DNA from: Orobanche coerulescens
Lineage: Eukaryota > Streptophyta > Magnoliopsida > Lamiales > Orobanchaceae
Length of the DNA stretch: 64,000 nucleotides
Direction of reading: 5' to 3'
NCBI GenBank assembly: GCA_033398695.1
Contig: JAWKAU010000213.1
Location: 1 to 64,000 of the forward strand
Under the pieces are notes generated by a model. It was not told where the DNA came from and did no database searches. It worked only from the letters and a program-made list of their open reading frames with translations. Positions 24,329-33,474 of the stretch are shown here, one piece after another. A program made the position numbers and the translations under genes. The number at the start of each line of letters is the position of its first letter. Position 1 is the stretch's first letter.

Positions 24329-24350
24329 ACCCCCGAAGGGGTTAGCAAAA
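24329..24350 (-). other. TTTGCTAAC plus C(UUCG)G hairpin block
   Basis: In element sense CCCC-TTCG-GGGG follows TTTGCTAA, which makes a C(UUCG)G tetraloop hairpin. Copies are at about 9738-9760 and 17029-17055, and with one G lost at about 2508-2530. Confidence 0.6.
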
Positions 24351-25033
24351 CAATGCTAGTACAAGTATCATAATACATAAATCATCAGTGCATCAGAAAA
24401 CATGCAAACGGACTTCCGTCATCGGAATCCAACGATGTGAATCCTCACGATTCCATCAACACAATACAGGGTAATCCAGCGATCCAGCGCCCTTGGTATA
24501 GATCCCCATGATGATCCCGTCGGACCAACACATGGTGGAAAACCCGTCCAGCGATCCAGCGCCCTCAGCATAAATCCCCATGATGATCCCGTCGGACCAA
24601 CGCATGGTGGACATTCGATTCAGCGCCCTCAGCATAGATCCTCATGACCCCCTCGGATCATTTATATCATAAACCAATCAATTATGCATACATATATGCA
24701 TTTCAATTTGTTCATTAATACGAACAATTAACAATGAATACCACGAGAAATTAAAGAAATAAATCTCATATTCGACAACATGAACAAAACCATATGCATG
24801 ATCAAAGTTCCAATATAAATCAAATTCAACATATGATACTTGCCTCGAAAATGGCAAGAATGGAAATACTCCAACAAATGACACGCGTACGTATATCACC
24901 GCCCCTCGATCGTCCCCTATGCAAGGCTCGGACCTAAGAGAAAAAAAATAAAGAATTCCTCACACGTCGTACGAATGTCTAACAATCCGGTTTACGGCCG
25001 CAAGTTCTAAAAATGAATTTTGCATGAACGACT

Positions 25034-25242
25034 TAGCGTGCGCTACGTACTCTACGTAACGTGCGCTAGGCCTGCCTGCTAACGTACGCAATTGACCAAG
25101 TTTAGCGTACGCTAGTATCTTGTCGATCCTCTTCGAGCACCGATCGCCTGCACGATGACGTAACGTACGTTACGTCCCCAACGTAGCGTACGTTACTCAT
25201 TCCCGATAGCGCACGTTAATATATATATTTTAGCGTGCGCTA
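25034..25242 (-). promoter_or_regulatory. Downstream palindrome array of LTR4 (8 sites)
   Basis: Variants such as TAGCGTGCGCTA, TAACGTACGTTA and TAGCGCACGTTA start at 25034, 25057, 25080, 25103, 25161, 25184, 25207 and 25231. All steps are 23-24 bp except one of 58. The array lies 700-900 bp downstream of the TATA box, inside the predicted leader intron. Confidence 0.8.
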
Positions 25243-25912
25243 ACCGTGCATGCCAGTCACTACTGGGTAAAAACTGGATAAAAACTCATGAATCTTCAGT
25301 GATAATACATGTCATCTCCGTGCATATCATGCTCATACGGGTTGTGAAAGATTTCTACGGATTAAACGACTACAAGATACAAGGGTACGTATTATCATCA
25401 AAATTCATCTTGATCTCGAGAAAGTATCCTAAGTTCCTTTCGTCCTACGTTCCAAAACGCATGATTCCAATGTGTAAAACATAACAACTTGATAATCTCC
25501 ACCTACTGGTCATAATCGGTTTGAAGATACATGAATATGCTTAGGAGTCCATATACTAAAAAGGTTCAATGGATTATACGATGAATAAATGCCGAAACGT
25601 CAAAAATATCCTTCTAACACATGATGTTCGACTACTAACGAATTTAACTGACTAGATAATCATGATCAAAACGTCCTTCATACTAGTACTTAATATTGGT
25701 GAAGAATCACCTACCTCAAAGTAGTGAAGAACAAGGAGGAACTCGAAGCAATCCAACGCCGAAGGCTTGAACACCATTCTCCAATGATCTATAATCTTAA
25801 ACTCGAGCTAGGATGCTGATATGAAGGGTTTAGGATGAAGAGAGTAATTCTCTAAGTATAAGGATTCGGATGTGGGAAGTGAAAAGACTGAAAATACGAA
25901 AAGGATGCTGTC

Positions 25913-25922
25913 CTATTTATAG
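25913..25922 (-). promoter_or_regulatory. TATA box of LTR4
   Basis: The minus strand reads CTATAAATAG, 11 bp downstream of the last palindrome of the upstream array. The equivalents are AATAAATAG in LTR1 (4081-4091) and CTATCAATAG in LTR2 and LTR3. Confidence 0.75.
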
Positions 25923-25932
25923 AAAGTGGTTA

Positions 25933-26229
25933 TTAGCGCGCGCTAGTCCATATTCATAGCGTGCGCTAACGGATTACTGACTTCACTGTACTCAGCGTTT
26001 AGCGTGCGCTATCCTCATATGAGTAGCGTGCGCTAACGCGTTGACTTGGCTTTTCCCGAAAGCCGTCCAGGTTCATCCCGACATAATCCGACCAAGATCC
26101 CCGGCCTGATCTCACCTACCAACACGTCTCAATCATATTGACCACGTATAGCGTGCGCTAAGGTTCCTTCACAGCGTGCGCTATGAATCCAAGTTAGCGT
26201 ACGCTACACTGAGTTGATAGCGTGCGCTA
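25933..26229 (-). promoter_or_regulatory. Upstream palindrome array of LTR4 (TAGCGYRCGCTA, 8 sites)
   Basis: 12-bp sites start at 25933, 25957, 26000, 26024, 26149, 26172, 26195 and 26218. Steps are 24, 43, 24, 125, 23, 23 and 23 bp. The core is perfectly or nearly dyad-symmetric and contains two or more CpG. Intervening 11-bp sequences are unrelated to each other. The same array is in LTR1-3. Confidence 0.85.
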
Positions 26230-26380
26230 CATGCGCAGAATCACAATTTTAAGTCATATTCATGAAATCATACACTCAACAACACCGGATTATGAATTAC
26301 GGAGAATAATACTCAGATCAAAATGCAACAATTACAATATCACAAGTTCCAAATACATAGGAGAAATCTCGGGTATTATA

Positions 26381-26385
26381 GATTG
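26381..26385. repeat. Right target-site duplication of array A (gattg)
   Basis: Matches 2174-2178. Element C sequence continues directly with AAACTG, as in its right LTR. Confidence 0.95.
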
Positions 26386-26737
26386 AAACTGTTGTTTTGA
26401 TATTTCTACAAGTTCATTTAATATTTTCAGATGTGTTTTGGGTTTTGATATTATTGTTCAACCCTGAATTGTGTTTTCCGGACATTTGGGCCATTTTGTA
26501 ATTTATCAAAGCTTTGGGTGTATTCTTTTATATTTGTTTTCGTATGCTTGGGTGGTCAGAATCACGTATTGGTTTGGTGCTCGAATTCATATTTTGACGC
26601 TCTTCCTAAGCGCTTCATTGAATGTTGTTAATCTTCGAGTTTTGCATTGTCCGGAGCTTGTTCGGGCTGCACATTTGAGTTGCTGTGCACAAGGAATTAG
26701 CGCATGCTATTTAACTTAATAGCGCACGCTAACTTAT
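26386..26737 (+). mobile_element. Element C left LTR, second piece
   Basis: Aligns with 42898-43020 plus 43505-43730 of the right LTR. It holds two palindrome sites, at 26698 and 26720 (22 bp apart), and is cut by element B five bases after the second. The last five bases, cttat, are B's left target duplication. Confidence 0.9.
26733..26737. repeat. Left target-site duplication of element B (cttat)
   Basis: cttat recurs at 36531-36535. C's right LTR has the uninterrupted GTTGTTGAGGCAG at about 43730. Confidence 0.92.
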
Positions 26738-27431
26738 TGTAATATCCGCAATTTTCGATTTCCGGTAATTTCTTTTTTTTCGGTCGGAGTCCATTTTGAC
26801 GACTCGCTCATGACCGTTTCGTCATTCTGAGAATGATTAATTCTACACTTTTTGACATCCGAGTTCGTTTCGGTGTCGTTTCGTTGAGTTCTGTGCTTTT
26901 TAGCGACTTTTCCGCACTTGAGTTCGATTCTTGCGAATCTCATCCGAAACTGTTGTTTCGAGTTTCCCGCAAGTCCGTTTATCTTTGTTGGACGTGTTGT
27001 GAACTTCGGTTTGGTTATTCGATCACGTATCGTGATTTTCGGGCCTTTGGGCCATTTTCGTAATTTCCCAAAGTTTGGGGTAATTACCTTCCGTTGTCGA
27101 ATTTCGAGCCTTCGGGTGGTCGGAATCGTGTGTCCTACTAGCTCTTAGATTCGTCTTTGTGAGTACTTCGTAACCGTATCTTCGGTTCGTATTCGAGTTC
27201 GGGTTTCGGTGTCGTTTTGTTGAATTAGGATTTCTAAACGGCTTTTCTAGGTATGAGTTCGTCTTTGTTAGATCACCATTAATTTTTGGTAACTCCAAAA
27301 ATTATAAATCTTTGCAATATTATAGAACATCGAGTTAGCTTTCCAATGGTTCAAACGGTGAGTCAATCGAGTCCGGACGAGAGAGTTATGGTCGTTTAGT
27401 GAAAGACTGTCACTGTCGGGCACCGTCAGAG

Positions 27432-27522
27432 CCTTTCGGCCGATAGGGAGGGCCGATAGACACTACTGCCGGCATTTGTATAGGGTATCGGTTGGGCCTA
27501 TCGGCCGATAGGCTGGCCGATA
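27432..27522 (+). promoter_or_regulatory. Element B palindrome pairs upstream of its TATA box
   Basis: The perfect 16-bp palindrome CCTATCGGCCGATAGG is at 27497-27512, overlapped by a half-copy 12 bp on. Another pair centres on GGCC at 27438 and 27451. TATA follows at 27539. The right LTR repeats this with the 16-mer at 34226-34241 and TATA at 34267-34277. Confidence 0.75.
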
Positions 27523-29247
27523 GGTCTGCCGTGTTACACTATAAATGTGTTGTTTCACAGAAATCGCTTCATTTCCTCCCCTTCTTCAACCGTGCGCGAG
27601 AGAGAGAGACTTGAGAGGGAGAGTTCCTCCATCTATCACTTACTTGTGTAAATTTCTTCATTCCTTTTCGATCGGGTGGCTCGGATTGCGGATCTAACCC
27701 GTGGTTTTTGGATTTGAATGCTTGATTCATCAAGAGGTAAGAATTCCTTTAACCCTACCTTTTTGGATAATTGGGGATTTTGGGGTTTTGTCCGATTCTT
27801 TCCGTTTTGTTGATGGATTGATGATTATTTAGATGTATTATATCATTTCCCTTGTTATTCCATGGTTGGATCGTATCGATTCGTTTTTTGAGTTGAGTTC
27901 TTGACCGACGCCTTGAAGGTGTCCGGTAAAATGTCTTAGAGGGGTTTTCGGGCGTTCTACGATTATTCTTCCTCGTATAGTCGATGATTTATTGATTGTA
28001 TGATGTTAGGGTCGTGTTTCTTGCGAAGAAACCGCGTTGAACCCTTTCGCTCGCCGCCGTCTTCCGTTTCGATAGCATTGGGCGTTTGAAGCTATCCGGT
28101 TGAGCCGTGTTCGTCGGAATACTTGCGTACCGATTTTGAGGCAAGTATCTTGTCCATACATTTCATGTTTCGTAGGCATAATTATTGATAAATGATTTTA
28201 TGCGAAATCCAATGTTTAATGAACGTAATAAGGGATCGGTATGTTCTCGATAAATGTTGTCTTTCAACAATAATTCTTGTAATTCGTGAATATATGTATT
28301 CTCGGAATATATGTGTTGGTTTTGTATGTTGAAAGATGCTACGATCACTTTGAGTGAGTTTAATAGACCGTAATCCTTTGCCGGGGATTACGTAAAGTTA
28401 TGTGTACTTGTTCGGTAAGAACGTAATGGGTGCGATATTGGTTGTTATTCCTTCGTGAGGAGATTGTGACACTTGGTGTTGCTTGGTATTGGTATTTACT
28501 TGTGGTTGTGTGACATTAGTTGTGAGTGTACGTCGACTAAAGTGGCCATTCTAGCGAAGTACCTAGCATTTGTATGCACATTCTAGTATTCGAATTATGG
28601 CTTCCCGTGGCGTTGTGGATGATATGTGTATGTTCACCTAGGGACGGTCCGACGGGGCCTCTAGGGATACGTATTGCCGTGAGTGTGCGTATCGTGAACT
28701 GTGGTTAGCCACCTGTGGATGTCCGACGGGCTCTGGGTACGGTGGTGGCCGTGAGTCTCGTACCAGGGTTAACTTTGAAATGTTTTGTTGGAGAACTGTG
28801 ATTTTTGGCGTATATTTCGTCTGATTAGGATGGCAGTCCAAATGGTAGGGTACTTAGCTGGAATGGCACCAATAAATGTGTTGTGAATGAATTGTCTCTT
28901 GGTTGTGATAATTTGGTATGGGTACGTGAGTCATGTGGTTGCTCTGTGCATTGTAGCTCTGTGGTATGATGAGTGAGACTGTTGTCATGGTAATGTTGGA
29001 TACGGTGTAATTTCCACCGGGGTATTCTTGCGAGTATGTGATGTGGATGATTTGGGTCGTGGACCCCTGTGTTGTGATTGGAATGTTATAATTGGGTCGT
29101 GGGCCCTGTTATCTGCTATCGGACTTGTATTTTGAAATAAACGATTGTTGTGCTATGTCCCTAAACATTTCGAAAGGCTTGAAAATTCTTAAATCCCAAA
29201 CGTTTTCAAAAACTCCCGAGATCGTAAAATGTTTTGTAAGTTGTAAA

Positions 29248-30654
29248 TGTAGGTCACAAGTCGTCCAGAAACAAGTCTAGAGGGGGGGTGAATAGACTTG
29301 TAGAAACTCTTGACCTCTTTTTCTCGAAGAGTGAGTTTCTTCAGCTGATGATCAAACAAATGACTAGAAGTCGTTTGTTCTTGGATATGTGCGGAAGTCA
29401 GCTGATGACGAATATAAATTAACTTAATGAAACACTTTAACAATGGATGCAGCAGTTAGAGTATGATGCAAGAAATGTAAATAACACGTGCGCTTATAGT
29501 GGTCTCAGAGGTGGGGTAATCCTCTACTAATCCACTTTTCTCCAAACCGATTGGAGATGAATTCACTATAATTCTCAACCGGTGATAAATATTAGTGATT
29601 CACTACACACTACAATGCCTTCCAACCGGTGGAATTCCGTGCCGTTGTACACAAACTTGATGCCTTGCACCTCTTGATCCTCGATCCTCGGATGCCTTTA
29701 TACCGCTACTTCAACCAAAGAAGTACCCTTACTCAAGATTTAAAGACAAGAGTGTTTGTCTTCTCCAACTAAAGAGCTTCCTTGAATATGAACTTTTGGA
29801 TCTGCTCTTTTTCTCGATGCTATTTGTTTGCTTAGGATTGCTTTGTTTGCTTTGATCGCTTAGAGTATAAGTTCGCACCGGTAGTTGCTCAGTTTCAAAT
29901 CTCTGGATATATAAAGATCACGATCTCTGAGCTTCTTCCTTGTAGCCGTTGCAAATCTGAACAAATCCGTCCGTTGGAGAGAGACTTCATTGTTTAATCT
30001 TTTAACGTTGCAAGGTTTGGATTCCCATTATTTAATTTCATCTTCCGACCGTTGTGATGACTTCTGCATGTGAGCGCCGAATCTTTTGAATATAAAAGGA
30101 TTAAAGTCTTTCACGGTGGGTCAGGATGATTTAAATAAATCATATCTCTTGCGGGAATCACTCCAATTTGTCTCTTCTCGTTGCATGTGAGCTTTCCGTA
30201 ATTTTTGACTTTTCAAAGCATGCTGACGTGGACTTGGAGTACTAGGCTGTAGTTGAGTAGACTGATGTGCAGCTTACTTCTCTGCAGGTAAGTCGTCTCG
30301 GCTGTATACTGTTTGAGATTTGTCTGATCAGGTGACTTCCCTGAGGTTCCTAGGCTGCAGTCTGGTCAAACTACTCTGACAATTTTTTAGTTGACCAGGG
30401 CTACTCTGATTGGAGTCGGCTGTACTTCTCTGATAGACTAGACTGTACTTTAGTACTTAGCCGATTTCCAGCCTAACTAACTTTGGCCTATAGAAGACAC
30501 TCATTTGGTTCTTCTTTACACTTTGCCAATTTTATACTTAACACATTTTGGCCTATGGAAGATACTCATTTGGTTCTTCCTTACATTTTGCCAATAAATA
30601 AACATTTGATTTTAAATTAATGACATCATCAAAATCTAACAAGTATTCCTAACA
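29248..30654 (+). mobile_element. Probable solo LTR (Copia-like) inside B's left LTR
   Basis: 1407 bp, absent from B's right LTR, beginning TGTAGGTCAC and ending TTCCTAACA, flanked by gtaaa at 29243-29247 and 30655-30659. It has no ORF. The word TAGAGGGGGGGTGAATAG near the start and GACATCATCAAAAT near the end are familiar from plant Copia LTRs, from memory. It has an internal near-duplication of about 50 bp (30484-30532 and 30548-30597). Family and orientation are less certain than the insertion itself. Confidence 0.8.
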
Positions 30655-31207
30655 GTAAAATGGTTTTATTCTTATCTTTCGTAATCTAAATTGTTTTGAT
30701 CAAGTGAATTATCTCGGGAAGTATATTCATGATTTCTATGTTCTTGGGGTATGATTTGTATGGCCTGTCTTTGTATTTATACTTGCACTAGCAAAACAAA
30801 GGGAGTTTTGCTAACCCCGAGTATTCGGGGTGGATGTCTGTATTGCGTCCGTGTATTTGCGAGTTCGGGAGCAATTCACAGGATCGTTACGAAGGATGAT
30901 GGAAGACGGCGATACTAATCACATGAAGACCGGTGTTGAATATTTGGTGATGTTTTGTTTTGTCTTTCCGTTGTGTTTACTTTCCCCTATGCGGGATTGT
31001 TGATTTATGTTAACCCCTGCGTGGGTATGAGTTACGAGAAAGAGTAATGTATGCTCGATGTGTATGTTGTGGTAAAAGACCAAATCGGTCTAATGGTTCG
31101 TTTGTTAGCCATGTCGGCATGTATAGTGTTAATGTGTTTTATGTATTTAGCCTGGTAGATCCTCACGGAGGCGGCGCTGTAATATTCCGAAGGGTTTGGG
31201 GTGTTAC

Positions 31208-33474
31208 GAGAATATGGTATCGAGCTTAGGTTGCGGAAACCTAGGTGCCGGGTCAGTTGTGTGTTGTTGGGTCTTGTCTTGTCTTGTCTTGTCGATTTTG
31301 TCCGACCGAGTCGTGTCGCGACGCGTCGCCCGAGGTGTCGGTCGTGATTAGTATCGAGGTGCGGCCATCATCTTCGTGCGAACTGTGGAAGTAAGTCTCC
31401 CTTCTTTGTGTTGTGCCTCGTGTGACACGAGCTATTTTTAGGATTATTTGTTAAGGGGTGGAATTTTATGTTAATTTTTATTTTCACGATATGTATTTAG
31501 TCAACTCGTATTTGATTTATACGAGGAGTGTCGCTTGTGATATCTTTTTATTGTTGTTTTTGTTCGTTGATGATTTTCGAATCGATTTGCACGCTTTACA
31601 AGTCTCTTGTGGAAGCTTTGTGCTTATACGCGTTCGACTTGTTCACTAGCCATGGCGGGAGGGTATTTTATCAGTGGTTTTGTTCTGAATGTGGTATTTT
31701 ATCGTTTATTTTCGTTTAAAGACATGTATTGTCTTGATTTTAAACGTTTTGATGCGTGTGCTAGGAGTTGTTTTAGTGAACGTCGGTATGTGTGAGTTCT
31801 GGGCATTCTGGCCTATTAGATTTTTGAAAACCTTGAGTATCTTAGAAAAATAAATTTCGAGACATACTTTTCAAATGAGTTATTTTCTTGTGGTACATCC
31901 TAGATGTCACAATATATTTCAAAATTTTTCTACCTCGAGGACCAAAATGTTTTGAGATATTTTCAACACTTTTATTTAGACCCGAGGGTCGAATATTTTG
32001 AAAGTTTTCGCTAAGAGAAAGTGTCCTCATTTTTTATCAAATGCGAAATGGTTCTCCAATGTCTCGATAACGATGTTTCAAGTTCGTACTTTTTGAAAGG
32101 TGATACTCAAGATCAACCGGTGTTCTTCTAAATTATTTTCAAAATGAGGTTTTCGTTTTTAAAACCTATCCATTCCCGTTTGAGGGCTGGGTATGAATGT
32201 ATGATGTTCGCGTTGTCATTTTGATACTTTCTCCCGAGTATGACCGAATTGGCGGTGTGAGCGTTGAGACGCTTTCCACGCATTGGTTGTGCTAGCCCCT
32301 GTGAGAGGCGGAGTGTTGGTATTGAATGTTGTCGCCTCATGGCAATTTCTGCGTTGTCGCGCATGTGCGAGCTGTTAGAGCTTGATTTGGTATGACCGTG
32401 TGCATCGGTGATGGTTCCGTTATGCGTCGATTGTTTAATGTCTTGTTACCTTGCTCCCGTTTTTGTGAATTTCGTGGACGAGGTCGGAGGTAATGCCCGT
32501 ACTATTTTGACTTCTGTGTTTTCTCTTCCCCAATCTATCGATTCGCTCATGTTCGTTGGTACTTTATGAACTTGTTCGGTATTTCAGTTTCATCGTCCGA
32601 ACGAGCTGTGATCTTGTTGTAGGCCGATCTGGTTATCGGTGTGATTTTTTTTCGAGTTCGGTTCGATTCTTGTGAACTTTGTTGGGAGTAACATCCTTTG
32701 GTTCTACTAGTCCTTTTATTCGAAGGATCGGATTACGAACTTCGTATTTTCTACTTTGTCGACTCATTTATGTTCGTTGACATTTCGAGCTTGTCTGCCC
32801 TTGTTTTTGTTTATCGAACGAGTGTGATATAATTTCGTGATAACTTATTTTTCGTTGTGACTTTTCAATCGCTATTCCCTTCGGTGGATCTTATGGGAAT
32901 GCATGTCTTGTAGTTCTCACGGATCATCCCGGGAGTTATTGTTGAACTTTATTGTTCTTCGTGATTCGAACATGATTCTTCGATTTTTGTTGTCTCGATC
33001 GTTTGTTTGATCGGTTTTGTTCTCGTTCCGTGATTGCTTAACGCTCGTGCTCCTTCGTAATTCCCTTTAGTTCGGGAAATTAGTTTCGTTTTCAATCTTC
33101 CATCCCTTAGGCGATGGGATTCCGTGTTTGTTCAGCGGTTGACTCGCGTTTTGATTGAGGTACCGTTGGGTTGGTCAATCATGTTGATTTTCGTTCGTTG
33201 TGTTTTGTGATTATCGGATAATTGACTTGACTATAGTATCCGTTTGATGACGCTTGTCACTTGTCGGTTTTATTATATCCCTAACAGCGACGTTGTGTTA
33301 GTCGCCGTGGAGCGTGTTTTCACGCCGTATGTTCCTTTGCGTTGTTTGTAATATTTCGCCGTTGGGCATTAGTTACGCATTCTTGTGTGTCTCGTTGAGT
33401 TTTTCCTGGCGGAATATTTCTTCTCCCTACTTGTTTTAAGTTTCGGGACGAAACTCCTTTTAAGGAGGGTAGAA
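31208..33474 (+). mobile_element. Element B interior, non-coding
   Basis: 2.27 kb. A primer-site-like TGGTATCGAGC is at 31215-31225 and a hairpin TTAGG...CCTAGG at 31226-31245. TCTTG repeats follow near 31270-31295. No frame over 80 codons shows any gag or pol motif. The 3' end has TTTCGGGACGAAAC (33441-33454) and a polypurine stretch TTTTAAGGAGGGTAGAA before the right LTR. Confidence 0.85.

Larger units (their letters stand above)
24308..25714 (-). other. Predicted leader intron of LTR4
   Basis: Donor GAG/GTAGGT at 25714 is about 200 nt after the TATA box. The 3' end has TTTTGCTAAC (24350-24341) as a branch-site-like word, then CCCC-TTCG-GGGG, then GTTCAG/G with the acceptor at 24308. Length 1407 nt. 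Equivalent sites occur in B, C, D and less clearly E. Inference from sequence only. Confidence 0.4.
2179..26380 (-). mobile_element. Array A: tandem Tekay-like retrotransposon, 4 LTRs and 3 interiors
   Basis: Order on the plus strand is LTR1 2179-4549, interior 1 4550-9406, LTR2 9407-11794, interior 2 11795-16701, LTR3 16702-19084, interior 3 19085-23997, LTR4 23998-26380. The period is about 7.23-7.30 kb. Only the outer ends carry a target duplication (gattg). Every inner LTR is bounded by a primer site on one side and a polypurine tract on the other, so these are not separate insertions. LTR1 resembles LTR4, and LTR2 resembles LTR3, at many diagnostic bases, as expected if repeated unequal crossing-over between LTRs built the array from one insertion. 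Confidence 0.93.
23998..26380 (-). repeat. Array A LTR4 (5'-most LTR in element sense, carries the intact promoter)
   Basis: 2383 bp. The end reads TATTATA where the other LTRs have TATTACA. In element sense: eight upstream palindromes (26229-25933), TATA box CTATAAATAG (25922-25913), predicted leader-intron donor GAG/GTAGGT (25714), a second palindrome series (25242-25034), leader tandem units (about 24660-24475), and the TTTGCTAAC hairpin block (24368-24329). It is the only A LTR with a consensus TATA box. Confidence 0.93.
26738..31207 (+). repeat. Element B left LTR (interrupted by a solo LTR)
   Basis: Starts TGTAATATCCGC and ends GTGTTAC with the last base uncertain (the right LTR ends GTGTTACA). 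It carries CGGCCGATAG palindromes (27432-27522), TATA CACTATAAATG (27537-27547), a donor-like AGAG/GTAAGAAT at 27737, two leader units with a GTCCGACGGG core (28640-28760), and the hairpin block (30781-30836). Confidence 0.9.

Noticed and set aside
2179..26380. Three independent nested insertions of the same family
   Set aside because: Inner LTRs lack their own target duplications and are flanked by primer site and polypurine tract; only one TSD pair exists for the whole block.
31260..31300. TCTTG tandem repeats as a microsatellite of interest
   Set aside because: Only about three short copies; ordinary slippage in element B's leader.
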